Of a DNA stretch of 23,402 bases, positions 8,144 through 15,127 are shown one piece after another (positions within the stretch are counted from its first letter, which is position 1; each line of letters begins with the position of its first letter). The stretch comes from a virus, in the IMG/VR virus record IMGVR_UViG_3300027509_000036, positions 1 to 23,402 of that record; one strand, given 5' to 3'. The notes beneath the pieces were generated by a model. It was not told where the DNA came from. It worked only from the letters and a program-made list of their open reading frames with translations, and did not search any database. The position numbers were made by a program, and so were the translations under genes.

Positions 8144-8546
8144 CGAAAATTAATTTTGGTGCTTGATCATAGAGATATTGCATGCTCGCTTCGCAACTAG
8201 AGTCAACTATCGGCGCGGATTCTATATATCTGATTGTTTCTTTCCCGCGTTTTGAAAGCTCTCTGATCGTCTCTTGTAACTTTTCTGATGATGTCTCTGA
8301 CTGTTGTTGAATAGCTATAAGAGCAGCATTTTGTCTGGTGATGCTTGAAGATAGATCTTTGTTATCTTGCTCTAGATTGTCGTTGATAATTTCTAATTGT
8401 TCGATTTTGTTTTCAAGATTTGGTATTGTCTGGAGTATTAGCCAACGATTGTCTATGAGATTTTGATAGATAACAATTGTTAGTAAGATGTATGCGAGCG
8501 GTATCTTTGAAAAGAATGGCAGTGCTTTGAGTATAAAAGTTGGCAT
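8136..8546 (-). CDS. i-spanin (Rz-like) inner-membrane lysis protein
   Basis: A 136-aa protein starting MPTFILKALPFFS. One N-terminal membrane segment (IPLAYILLTIVIY, about residues 15-27) is followed by a long periplasmic coiled coil and a C-terminal SCEASMQYLYDQAPKL segment that recalls the conserved CEA..  region of Rz proteins. ATG 8546 is chosen because it overlaps the endolysin stop as TAATG; a longer frame from 8585 would overlap endolysin coding sequence without support. Together with the overlapping lipoprotein gene it forms a two-component spanin. Confidence 0.8.
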   Translation of the reverse strand: MPTFILKALPFFSKIPLAYILLTIVIYQNLIDNRWLILQTIPNLENKIEQLEIINDNLEQDNKDLSSSITRQNAALIAIQQQSETSSEKLQETIRELSKRGKETIRYIESAPIVDSSCEASMQYLYDQAPKLIFDD

Positions 8547-9031
8547 TACTGAGTTGCTTGAAAGTGGCAAGCATCTCGGCCCCATCTTCTACCACCGACA
8601 AGCCAATTTTCATACTCATAAAAGTTTAGAAACTCGTCATAGTCGGGATGTGAAAAAGCGGAGTCTTCAAATGGCTGCTTAAGTCTATTTTCGGTATAGA
8701 GCCAATCAACAGCACATCCGAAGCTATGCCGCGAGATCCATTGCTTTCCTCGTGCTTTTCTTACATTCAAACAGCCTGAAAATTCATCTATTCTTAAACG
8801 TTGGATCTCATCGATACCATAATAGTCAAGAGTGCGCTGCATAATTCGATATAGAGAATCCGCAACTTTTTCATGGCAGGTAAATCTTGTTATATATTTG
8901 TCTGGCTGCCACGCAAGATATACCGGATATGGAGTATCAAGCTTGCATTGATTCTCGCCTTCATTACCGTAAAATCTACGTATGTCGCGAATACGATTGG
9001 CTGGCCAGTTGTTCCGTTGCAATGCTTGCAT
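8546..9031 (-). CDS. Endolysin, peptidase M15 family
   Basis: A 161-aa single-domain zinc peptidase expected to cut peptide cross-links of the cell wall. M15-type metal ligands are visible in SRHSFGCAVDW (His102, Asp109) and DACHFQ (His156), with Asp153 as the likely catalytic acid. The N-terminal part (YGNEGENQCKL, PYPVYLAW) is less conserved. There is no signal peptide, so it should act only after a holin opens the membrane. No holin is evident nearby. It starts 3 nt after the preceding stop and its own stop overlaps the i-spanin start. Confidence 0.85.
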   Translation of the reverse strand: MQALQRNNWPANRIRDIRRFYGNEGENQCKLDTPYPVYLAWQPDKYITRFTCHEKVADSLYRIMQRTLDYYGIDEIQRLRIDEFSGCLNVRKARGKQWISRHSFGCAVDWLYTENRLKQPFEDSAFSHPDYDEFLNFYEYENWLVGGRRWGRDACHFQATQ

Positions 9032-9033
9032 TG

Positions 9034-9315
9034 TTACGCTGCTGTGCGATTTGCCAGAGCTTCATTGACTGCAGCATGAATAAGATCGTGGAGTTTCGCA
9101 CCGTGACAAAAATTTATTCTATCAAACATTCCAGTGTGGCGATGATAAGTACCATTGATGAAAGTTGAAATTTTCATGCACGAGAAGTGATCAGATGGTT
9201 TGTCCGGATCGTCTCGCAATGACTCGACTTTTTGATGCAGTATGTCATCTACTGTGTCGTCAGGAAACAGATAGATTGTCATGATCTTTTGTTGTTCTTG
9301 TTTTTTGTTTTGCAT
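9034..9315 (-). CDS. Small protein of the lysis region, unknown
   Basis: A 93-aa soluble-looking protein (MQNKKQEQQKIMTIYLFPDD at the start) with no membrane segment, so it is not an obvious holin. A strong AGGAG lies upstream of ATG 9315, preceded by a long CA-dinucleotide tract and a CGTATATA motif. It sits directly before endolysin. I do not recognise the family. Confidence 0.65.
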   Translation of the reverse strand: MQNKKQEQQKIMTIYLFPDDTVDDILHQKVESLRDDPDKPSDHFSCMKISTFINGTYHRHTGMFDRINFCHGAKLHDLIHAAVNEALANRTAA

Positions 9316-9347
9316 ATAGTTCTCCTTGTGTGTGTGTGTGTGGAGTC

Positions 9348-9355
9348 TATATACG
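9348..9355 (-). promoter_or_regulatory. CGTATATA motif upstream of the 93-aa/endolysin genes
   Basis: Minus-strand context is AATCTCACGTATATAGACTC, 10 nt after the preceding stop codon. A (CA)n tract and AGGAG follow before the ATG at 9315. Confidence 0.5.
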
Positions 9356-9364
9356 TGAGATTTT

Positions 9365-10150
9365 TTACTCTGAAATTATTTCTATTTTACTGACTTCTGC
9401 AGCGTTAGATCGTCCGCTCATAGTGAGTACATACCGACCGGCCTTTTCAATTTTGAATTCATTGCGTAATTTTGTATGACCAACTTCTGCTGATGTTGAT
9501 GTTGTCCACTGACCACGGCCAGAAAAAAAATGTTTACGCAAACCGAAAATTACTTCGCTGTTGCTACGATCCAGCAAGAACCAGACGTCGTTGTGTAGAT
9601 CATGCCGTCCCGGAGTTTGTTTAGCAGCTCGGGCACTTATTCGTATGACGTAATTGCCCGGTTCAAGATCGAGGTGAAAATGCAGGACGCCATCAGTTTT
9701 TATTCCCGGAGTTTTGGAACTGTATCGATTGCCAGCAGTCCATATAACTCCGTCAGGAGTCTGTGTCCAGCCGTCACCAACTTGATCTGATGCGTGAGGA
9801 ATTAGTGTGAGATTTACTGATTGTGTTTGTGATTGTTCTACATCAGCTGGTGAAAAACGTTGTGATGCTGAGTACCATTTTCCATTGACGGGATCAGTAT
9901 CAACTGGCCATTTTCCGTATGCTACTTCAAATCCGAGTTTTGCTTTGCGTTGGGTATCTGCGACGTAAAAATCAACTCCGTTGTGAGTAAACATTTGATC
10001 TGGATTTGCAGGTTCCATGGTCAGCGGGGATTTGTCTTTAGGTGCTGGATCTACTATAGGTGCTGGATCTTCTGTAGGTGCTGACATTGCAGCGATGATA
10101 CTCTTAAGCTCTTTTATGACTGACTCTAAACGTGTTTTTAAATTTTCCAT
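9365..10150 (-). CDS. Unknown protein with C-terminal beta-sandwich-like domain
   Basis: A 261-aa protein. Residues 1-25 look like a short coiled coil, then comes a Pro/Ala-rich linker (APTEDPAPIVDPAPKDKSP), a middle segment with HNGVDFYVADTQ, and a C-terminal domain of about 130 residues with GNYVIRISARA, HDLHNDVWFLLD and AGRYVLTMSGRS. That pattern recalls carbohydrate-binding beta-sandwich domains, which is an inference from composition and motif spacing. It could be a virion decoration or host-surface-binding protein. ATG 10150 is chosen; a GTG lies 3 nt upstream. There is no Shine-Dalgarno, and a CGTATATA motif ends 5 nt before the ATG, which would give a leaderless mRNA. Confidence 0.7.
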   Translation of the reverse strand: MENLKTRLESVIKELKSIIAAMSAPTEDPAPIVDPAPKDKSPLTMEPANPDQMFTHNGVDFYVADTQRKAKLGFEVAYGKWPVDTDPVNGKWYSASQRFSPADVEQSQTQSVNLTLIPHASDQVGDGWTQTPDGVIWTAGNRYSSKTPGIKTDGVLHFHLDLEPGNYVIRISARAAKQTPGRHDLHNDVWFLLDRSNSEVIFGLRKHFFSGRGQWTTSTSAEVGHTKLRNEFKIEKAGRYVLTMSGRSNAAEVSKIEIISE

Positions 10151-10155
10151 CACAC

Positions 10156-10163
10156 TATATACG
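10156..10163 (-). promoter_or_regulatory. CGTATATA motif 5 nt before the 261-aa gene start
   Basis: Minus-strand context is AATCGACGTATATAGTGTG followed by ATG. It lies 5 nt past the thioredoxin stop. The spacing to ATG equals that of the copy at 15993-16000. Confidence 0.55.
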
Positions 10164-10168
10164 TCGAT

Positions 10169-10438
10169 TTATAAGCCAAGTAATTTTTCTAAAGTCATTT
10201 GGCTGCAGCCGTCGAAACGACTTAGTACGTTGTCGTTTTTGTCTATAGCAATAATTGTCGGTACAGTTCTGACACTGAAACGAGCGCAAAAATCAAATGC
10301 GTAGTCGTCGTCGATATTTATAGTGGTCGTTTTGATAGCAGTTGTGTCTTTGACGTATTCGCTGATAGTTTTTGATACTGTTTTGCACGGTGCGCATGAT
10401 GTAGATTTGAAATAGTAAAGATGGTCGATCTGGCTCAT
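10169..10438 (-). CDS. Phage thioredoxin-like protein
   Basis: An 89-aa minimal thioredoxin fold. The active site is CAPC (residues 16-19) in STSCAPCKTVS, and the cis-Pro loop is RTVPTIIAI. The length is close to that of other short phage thioredoxins and glutaredoxins. It would carry out dithiol-disulfide exchange in the cytoplasm, for example as electron donor or host-redox modulator; a processivity role like that of host thioredoxin with T7 polymerase is not supported by anything here. It is the first gene of the late block, directly after a terminator and a CGTATATA motif. Confidence 0.85.
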   Translation of the reverse strand: MSQIDHLYYFKSTSCAPCKTVSKTISEYVKDTTAIKTTTINIDDDYAFDFCARFSVRTVPTIIAIDKNDNVLSRFDGCSQMTLEKLLGL

Positions 10439-10443
10439 ATATT

Positions 10444-10469
10444 GATCTCTGTGTGAGATTTTATATACG
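10444..10469 (-). promoter_or_regulatory. CGTATATA motif and small hairpin starting the late block
   Basis: CGTATATA at 10469-10462 on the minus strand (context AACTCGCGTATATAAAATC) lies just downstream of the strong terminator at 10490-10517. A 5-bp hairpin (ATCTC/GAGAT, 10445-10459) follows. A position between a terminator and the next gene is good circumstantial evidence for a promoter. Confidence 0.6.
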
Positions 10470-10489
10470 CGAGTTGCAAGTTTTTTGCA

Positions 10490-10517
10490 GGCAAGAAAAA
10501 GGCTCCCGAAGGAGCCT
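10490..10517 (-). terminator. Strong rho-independent terminator with TTCG loop
   Basis: On the minus strand AGGCTCC-TTCG-GGAGCCT (10517-10500) is a perfect 7-bp stem with the stable TTCG tetraloop, followed by TTTTTC. It ends the accessory transcript that includes the Fis-like gene and separates it from the late block. Confidence 0.92.
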
Positions 10518-10546
10518 AGATCCGATCTACCACAACAACGAGGTAT

Positions 10547-10747
10547 TTACATTCGGTATTTACGCTTGATATTCAGCCGTGTCATTTTAGCGCATAGTGT
10601 TGTGCGTTTTACACCAAGTAGTTTTGCAGCTTTGGTGACTGACCACTGGCGTTTCCTGAGTGCAGCTTCAATTACTGTTCGCTCGCAATTGTCGAGATAG
10701 TTTTGCAAGCGCCAGTTTGGGTCGCCGAAGTTTCTTTTTGTCGTCAT
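10547..10747 (-). CDS. Stand-alone Fis-type helix-turn-helix protein
   Basis: A 66-aa DNA-binding protein consisting almost only of a Fis/HTH_8 domain: LQNYLDNCERTVIEAALRKR, then WSVTKAAKLLGVKRTTLCAK as the helix-turn-helix. The domain is known from the C-terminus of sigma-54 activators and from Fis. Here it is free-standing, so it is a candidate regulator or nucleoid-type protein. ATG 10747 is preferred because GGAG sits 9 nt upstream; longer frames to 10792 would overlap the preceding gene. It is the last gene before the terminator and lies directly before the late block, so it could control the switch to late transcription (inference). Confidence 0.8.
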   Translation of the reverse strand: MTTKRNFGDPNWRLQNYLDNCERTVIEAALRKRQWSVTKAAKLLGVKRTTLCAKMTRLNIKRKYRM

Positions 10748-10778
10748 ATTTTTTTTCTCCATAAAATTGTTCCCAAAT

Positions 10779-11603
10779 TTATAACACTTCAACTGTTACA
10801 AATTTTTCATCGTCCCAATTGATTTCAGACAAGCAAGTATCCACTCCCTTAACCTCAGGGAAGCTCCAGACCATGCGGATTTCGTCGCCGTCTTCATTCC
10901 AGCCAAAACGTTCATTCTCACTAAAGTATTCATCACCATTATCAAGACCATCAAGCCATGGCAGGTATACTGCCCATACAGCGTCGTCGTGTAAAAAGCA
11001 GCCGTGAAAATACTCACAAAGTGAATTACGATAGTCGATGCAACGTTTTAGTATATCGTCCCGGTCGGTGTGAATTTTTTCAATTTCTTCCACCGCTTCT
11101 GCGAGATCGCTGTTATCTGTAGATCCGCAAATGTATTGGTACATTAAAGCCTCCACTGAAACTGATTTTGCTGCTTCGGCTTTAAGATAATTAAAATACT
11201 CATTCTTCAGGCCGTGTATTTCATCAAGCAATTCGATGAATTCGTGGCACACATCATCACTATCACCGACGTATTCACATTCATCATCTGATATTACACC
11301 AACACTTATTAGATAGTCAGTTATGATCTCGATAGCGCCCGAATCATGAGAAATACCAAAGCTGTTTTTTAGTATCTCTATATCCTCATCGTCCAACAAG
11401 TGTTTTTGATCCAGTAGCTTTGTAGAATAACCCACATCAGTATATTGCATTGCGAAAACGTAGTCGGGAGCTAACTCGACATGTAACTCGACTTGGCTCA
11501 TATCGTAGTCTGGATGAACGTAGTCTTCATATACTTTGTTGTAGTCTTCAATCAATGTGCTAACGATCCGGCCGCCGATATTTAATTTCTCAAAATTAGT
11601 CAT
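10779..11603 (-). CDS. Highly acidic accessory protein, unknown
   Basis: A 274-aa protein with about 64 Asp/Glu and about 18 Lys/Arg by my count, so strongly negative over its whole length. Acid-rich patches include LLDDEDIEIL, DDECEYVGDSDD and NEDGDEIRMV. No catalytic motif, membrane segment or signal peptide is visible. Such charge is typical of DNA-mimic anti-restriction or anti-defence proteins, but no named family is recognised, so the function is open. It shares an almost identical ribosome-binding leader with the two genes upstream (11716 and 12140), and a hairpin terminator lies just before its own leader, which implies its own promoter. Confidence 0.75.
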   Translation of the reverse strand: MTNFEKLNIGGRIVSTLIEDYNKVYEDYVHPDYDMSQVELHVELAPDYVFAMQYTDVGYSTKLLDQKHLLDDEDIEILKNSFGISHDSGAIEIITDYLISVGVISDDECEYVGDSDDVCHEFIELLDEIHGLKNEYFNYLKAEAAKSVSVEALMYQYICGSTDNSDLAEAVEEIEKIHTDRDDILKRCIDYRNSLCEYFHGCFLHDDAVWAVYLPWLDGLDNGDEYFSENERFGWNEDGDEIRMVWSFPEVKGVDTCLSEINWDDEKFVTVEVL

Positions 11604-11622
11604 TTAAATTCTCCTATGAATT
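11601..11622 (-). repeat. Copied RBS leader, copy 1
   Basis: On the minus strand AATTCATAGGAGAATTTAAATG ends in the start codon of the gene at 11603. The same 22 nt occur at 12094-12115 and, with 2 extra nt, at 12791-12814. AACTTAACAA-like sequence precedes each copy. AGGAG is 8 nt from the ATG. Confidence 0.9.
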
Positions 11623-11676
11623 TTTTGATTGTTAAGTTTATTTATAGTTTTAGTATGTTTGAAAAAAGTTTTTTTG

Positions 11677-11709
11677 AAAGGCTCGGAAGGTTTGATATTC
11701 CGAGCCTTT
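11677..11709 (-). terminator. Hairpin terminator after the 126-aa gene
   Basis: AAAGGCTCGGAA (11677-11688) and TTCCGAGCCTTT (11698-11709) form a perfect 12-bp stem with a 9-nt loop, just after the stop codon at 11716. A short T-run follows on either strand, so it may work in both directions. Confidence 0.8.
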
Positions 11710-11715
11710 TGTCAA

Positions 11716-12096
11716 TTAAGCTGCTTTTTGAATAGCTAAATAGTCAAAATAACATAGTGCAGTTTCATCAACGTCAGCAATTGCTGCGTATGTGCCATCG
11801 CTGTAGATGTACTGATAGTGGAATGTATCAGGACACTCTCGTTGTATGCGTATCATTAGATGTCCATTTTCATCGACCATTGGCTGCAGCCACACTTGTG
11901 CATCTGGTGCGATGATTTTCAAATTTCTACCCACAACATCGAAACGTGTGTCGATAGTTGTGTTTTGTACACCTATCCAGTTGTGTAGCGTGAAATTTGT
12001 CTCTGTGATCAGTTTTTCCCAAAGTGCATCAGAATTGAGTATGTCTACTGCTATCTGTGAGATTTCGCGGACGTTTATTATAAGATTGTCGTACAT
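11716..12096 (-). CDS. Accessory protein, unknown
   Basis: A 126-aa protein, mildly acidic, with alternating hydrophobic segments (RFDVVGRNLKIIAP, HLMIRIQREC, YIYSDGTYAAIAD) that suggest a compact beta-rich fold. No motif is recognised. It is the middle member of the three-gene set with copied leaders and is followed by a strong hairpin terminator. Confidence 0.7.
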   Translation of the reverse strand: MYDNLIINVREISQIAVDILNSDALWEKLITETNFTLHNWIGVQNTTIDTRFDVVGRNLKIIAPDAQVWLQPMVDENGHLMIRIQRECPDTFHYQYIYSDGTYAAIADVDETALCYFDYLAIQKAA

Positions 12097-12115
12097 TTAA
12101 ATTCTCCTATGAATT
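12094..12115 (-). repeat. Copied RBS leader, copy 2
   Basis: Identical over 22 nt to copy 1, ending in the start codon at 12096. Confidence 0.9.
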
Positions 12116-12139
12116 TGATTGTTAAAGTTTATTAGATTG

Positions 12140-12793
12140 TTATTCGAAATATGATCTTGGAACAACATCGGCATCGTGCCAGTTGTCTCCGACAATCATA
12201 AAATGATCATCATATGACCAGTACTCTGGAGCGTCTGGAGCGCTGTCTTTCTTTTCAAAAGTGGGTAGATTGTCACCGATATATTCGAAGTCACTATGAC
12301 TTCGCATCCACTGACATAGCTCATCAAGATCTTCGACCTGTTCAAGTGAGTCAAAGCTACGGGGGTACGCCTCTTTGATGACTTTCTCTAGCAGCCTTTC
12401 GACACCAAGACCAAGTGTTGTGTTTTCAATTATGAATTCGATAGTCTCACTATTAGAAAGATAGTACGGATCGTCATCGTCACCGTCGTGTATTTCGAGA
12501 TTTTTAATTTCTGTGTTGTCTGGCGATGACTCTGCGAAAGTAGTAATTTCGAAATTCCATACTAGTTGTGTGCTTAGCGGATTGCGCATGGTAGCGAGAT
12601 TTCCATACTCGTCAAATTCAAAATTGACATTAGCTTCGAAATTTAAAGTGATGTCTCCGTGCTTCGCTTCTATATAATAAGTTTTGTTATTTGAGTCTGA
12701 TGTGTCCCAGATTTCGTCCACAATTTTTACGTCGAAGCTAATTCGATCTGAAAGTATCGACTCTGATAAATTTGTTTGATCTATTGTGTGCAT
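12140..12793 (-). CDS. Highly acidic accessory protein, unknown
   Basis: A 217-aa protein with about 49 Asp/Glu and 14 Lys/Arg. Acidic patches include IHDGDDDDPYY and LEQVEDLDELC; the N-terminal half (KTYYIEAKHGDITLNFEANV) looks beta-rich. There is no membrane segment or catalytic motif. It is first in the accessory set and has a good sigma-70-type promoter at 12860-12888. By charge it is a candidate DNA mimic or anti-defence protein; this is inference from composition only. Confidence 0.75.
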   Translation of the reverse strand: MHTIDQTNLSESILSDRISFDVKIVDEIWDTSDSNNKTYYIEAKHGDITLNFEANVNFEFDEYGNLATMRNPLSTQLVWNFEITTFAESSPDNTEIKNLEIHDGDDDDPYYLSNSETIEFIIENTTLGLGVERLLEKVIKEAYPRSFDSLEQVEDLDELCQWMRSHSDFEYIGDNLPTFEKKDSAPDAPEYWSYDDHFMIVGDNWHDADVVPRSYFE

Positions 12794-12814
12794 TTTTAAA
12801 TTCTCCTATGAATT
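12791..12814 (-). repeat. Copied RBS leader, copy 3
   Basis: Same leader as copies 1 and 2 with two extra bases between AGGAGAATTT and the start codon at 12793. Confidence 0.85.
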
Positions 12815-12835
12815 TGTGTTTGTTAAGTTATTAAG

Positions 12836-12902
12836 TTCAACTATTGTTGAAGTACGTTTATAGTAATTGTTTGCTAATATGTTGTCAACGTGTTTCGACA
12901 AC
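12836..12902. promoter_or_regulatory. Two dyads flanking the accessory promoter
   Basis: GTTGTC (12881-12886) and GACAAC (12897-12902) form a 22-bp dyad that covers the -35 box. TTCAAC (12836-12841) and GTTGAA (12846-12851) form a second dyad just downstream of the -10. They are good candidates for repressor operators; the binding protein is unknown. Confidence 0.5.
12860..12888 (-). promoter_or_regulatory. Sigma-70-type promoter of the accessory genes
   Basis: On the minus strand a perfect -35 TTGACA (12888-12883) is separated by 17 nt from TACTAT (12865-12860). It lies between the integrase stop and the 217-aa gene start. Being host-like, it should be active early or in the lysogen. Confidence 0.7.
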
Positions 12903-12926
12903 ATTATAGCTATTTAGTGAAGTTGA

Positions 12927-14210
12927 TCAAATTTTATTCAGTTTTTTCTGATCTTCAAGAAAATTAAGAAATTTGACGGCTTTGGCGGCTACCTTATTTG
13001 ACTTGAAATGAATATAGCGCTCAGCCATTTGGACACTACTCCAGCCAAAATATTCTTGTACTTCCACAGTTTCCATTGTTTGAATGAGTTTTGATGCGAG
13101 AGTGTGGCGGCAACTATGCAAGACTAATTTTTCACCGTTGCGTTTTTCCAGATTGTCTGGTGAGTTGGGATGCTCTGGCAGTGATTTCATAGCGCGCTCT
13201 AGCCAGCAGTGGTTTTTCACTGATCGGTAGCCAGTGTTGCTATTTTTCGACGGCCATACATAATTACTGTTTAAGTGTTTAGTATCGTCTTGTTGTTGTT
13301 TCAGAGCTGTTATTAGATGGTCCGGGAGATCTGCGTGACCGTCCGTGCTGCCCTTGTCTCGCTCGATCCAGACGCGTTTGCGCTCGTAGTCTATATTGTG
13401 CCACTGGAGCCTTGCGCATTCATCAACACGTATAGGTAAATTGTTTAGTGCGAGAAAATAGCAATAATTGCCGCGATTTTTACTCTTATATAGATAGTCT
13501 AGAATGCCGTCGATTTGATAGTCTTCAAACACATGTACACGGCGCTTCGCTGGTTTGAAAAGTTTTTGTGTCGGCTTTGATGCTGACATTGTTTTGTGTG
13601 TTGGAATTTTCAGGGCTTTGACTGAGTATTTGACTTTGTAAGTGCCTTTGTGTTTTTTAGCTTCGTTTTCGTCTGCAGGCGTTTGGTCTGATAGCCACCA
13701 TTTTAGAATTCGATTGAATCTGCCGCAAAAGGCTTGGTAGGTATCATGGCTGCCATAGTCGGCCTTTGTAGATTTGAGGAAATTGTCTACATCGATCTGA
13801 GTGATTGTATTTAAGTTGGCGTCTGATGCGGCGAGAGGTGTCACATTGTGTCTGATTGAGCCATGGGTTTTCCATCCCTGCAAGCGTCTTGTTGCAGTGC
13901 GGTACATTGATTTTGATCCTGCTTTTAAGTCGTCAGCAGGGTCGTCACTGTCGAGTAATTTTAGAAAATTGTCACAGGCTTCTTCAAGAGTGATGATCTG
14001 GCCTGAAATGTTGCTAGTGTGCTTGTCGAGCATCTCACGGTACATTTCTTGCGCTCTAGTACGTGCAAGGTGCATATCAGAGTGTCCGGTGGAGCGCTGA
14101 TGGTTTTTGCCATTTATCGGGATGGATACATAGAGTATTTTTGTGTTTTTGCGGGCAAATGGCTCTAGACGTGGGTGATAGTCGGCTGATTTTGTTGATT
14201 TGGTGCTCAT
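12927..14210 (-). CDS. int: Tyrosine-recombinase integrase
   Basis: A 427-aa site-specific recombinase for integration and excision of the phage genome. It has an N-terminal arm-binding-like region (residues 1-70), a SAM-like core-binding domain (about 75-180) and a C-terminal catalytic domain. Catalytic residues are visible: Arg261 in LPIRVDECARL, Lys286 in ERDKGSTDG, His365 and Arg368 in LHSCRHTLAS, Trp390 in FGWSS (Trp in the usual His/Trp position), and Tyr399 in AERYIH. AGGAG lies 6 nt before ATG 14210. It reads away from the repeat-rich region 14211-15127, where the phage attachment site is expected; the att core cannot be identified without the host. Confidence 0.93.
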   Translation of the reverse strand: MSTKSTKSADYHPRLEPFARKNTKILYVSIPINGKNHQRSTGHSDMHLARTRAQEMYREMLDKHTSNISGQIITLEEACDNFLKLLDSDDPADDLKAGSKSMYRTATRRLQGWKTHGSIRHNVTPLAASDANLNTITQIDVDNFLKSTKADYGSHDTYQAFCGRFNRILKWWLSDQTPADENEAKKHKGTYKVKYSVKALKIPTHKTMSASKPTQKLFKPAKRRVHVFEDYQIDGILDYLYKSKNRGNYCYFLALNNLPIRVDECARLQWHNIDYERKRVWIERDKGSTDGHADLPDHLITALKQQQDDTKHLNSNYVWPSKNSNTGYRSVKNHCWLERAMKSLPEHPNSPDNLEKRNGEKLVLHSCRHTLASKLIQTMETVEVQEYFGWSSVQMAERYIHFKSNKVAAKAVKFLNFLEDQKKLNKI

Positions 14211-14506
14211 AAACGTCTCCTAGGCGTTGTTATGAATGTATTTAGTGAATATAGCACAATTGTGGGTGACTTTTGTAGTTTTTAACGTTGTTAATTTGTT
14301 TAGTGCAATGTTGTTTGCAGTATTGTTGAGATTGTTGTTGACGTAAGGAAAGTCAGGGCTGACTTTTGAAACGTTGTTGAACAATGTTGTTGTTGAAATT
14401 TCGTCGGGGGTATATATGGTGCGATATCTAGCGTATTGACGGGGTGCTTGGTCAATCGCTGGTGGATTTGACTGCAAACAATACTGCAAATGTTAGCGAC
14501 GAGTTG

Positions 14507-14536
14507 ACAGTCCTCTACAGTCCCCGACAGTCCCCG
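14507..14536 (+). repeat. Three tandem 10-bp repeats
   Basis: ACAGTCCTCT is followed by two exact copies of ACAGTCCCCG (14517-14526, 14527-14536) and then ACA. Helical-turn spacing suggests protein-binding sites. Confidence 0.85.
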
Positions 14537-14744
14537 ACAATTCCACACAGTTCAAAATTATGCAGAAAAATTCTGGAAACTGCACAATACTGCAGAAAAT
14601 TCAGGGTAGGAAAACTACTGCTACTGTCACCCATGATCTCCCGACTGTTTGTAAATTGTATGTTGACTGTTTGAAACTGTTATAAACTGTTGAAAGTATT
14701 AAAGAAAATAAAATATTGTTAGAGCACTTCAGACTATCTGCAAT

Positions 14745-14787
14745 GACTGCAAACATCAGACTGCAAACATCACTGCACTAAGCAGTG
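14745..14787 (+). repeat. Tandem 14-bp iteron-like repeats and hairpin
   Basis: GACTGCAAACATCA occurs twice in direct tandem (14745-14758, 14759-14772); a shorter GACTGCAAACA copy lies at 14470-14480. The second copy runs into CACTGC/GCAGTG (14771-14787), a perfect 6-bp stem with a 5-nt loop. Confidence 0.85.
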
Positions 14788-14860
14788 GCGGTAAGAGACT
14801 ATTATAGAGTGGTTTTGATGGTGTTGAAAAGTGGAAAACGGGCTGTGTTATTTTGTAAAA

Positions 14861-14868
14861 CGTAAATA
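14861..14868 (+). promoter_or_regulatory. CGTAAATA motif, plus strand
   Basis: Plus-strand context is AAAACGTAAATATTGACTC. It lies 260 nt upstream of the plus-strand gene at 15128 and abuts a short TTG-started frame at 14869. Confidence 0.35.
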
Positions 14869-15012
14869 TTGACTCACACACTCGTATTTTTGGCTAGAAT
14901 TTCAAATGGGGAAAAAATCCCGCCAGACGCTCGAAAAAAATCTCGAATGATTGATTCGGTTTTTCCGATGTATCAAATTCGATATTTGATTTTTAATAAT
15001 TATGGAAATTGA
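14869..15012 (+). CDS. Possible small protein or remnant with GEKIPPDAR
   Basis: A 47-codon frame from TTG 14869 to TGA 15012 contains ARISNGEKIPPDARKK, a wording seen in many small phage proteins and similar to GEKIPQD in the gene at the right end. There is no Shine-Dalgarno and the C-terminal part is AT-biased, so it may be a remnant or chance. Confidence 0.25.
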   Translation: MTHTLVFLARISNGEKIPPDARKKSRMIDSVFPMYQIRYLIFNNYGN

Positions 15013-15127
15013 AATCTTAAAATTCTGATTTTTAGAAATTCAATATTTCGGAAATCATATTTTCAAATATTGTTAATTAAAAATACAAAAATACAATTGT
15101 CTTAATTTGAGATTTTAAATACTCAAA

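Larger units (their letters stand above)
14211..15127. other. Non-coding, repeat-rich control region
   Basis: This 917-nt stretch lies between the integrase start and the plus-strand gene at 15128. It has no convincing gene; frames on both strands are low-complexity. It contains GTTGTT-rich sequence (14307-14400), tandem 10-bp repeats (14507-14536), many ACTGC/ACTGT words, tandem 14-bp repeats (14745-14772), a hairpin (14771-14787), a CGTAAATA motif (14861-14868) and AT-rich dyads at 14973-14989 and 15041-15072. It is the best location for attP, early promoters and operators, and a possible origin. Confidence 0.7.

Noticed and set aside
14220-14548. Two overlapping minus-strand frames upstream of integrase
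   Set aside because: They are low-complexity Asn/Thr/Leu-rich products of GTTGTT-rich DNA with no ribosome-binding site.
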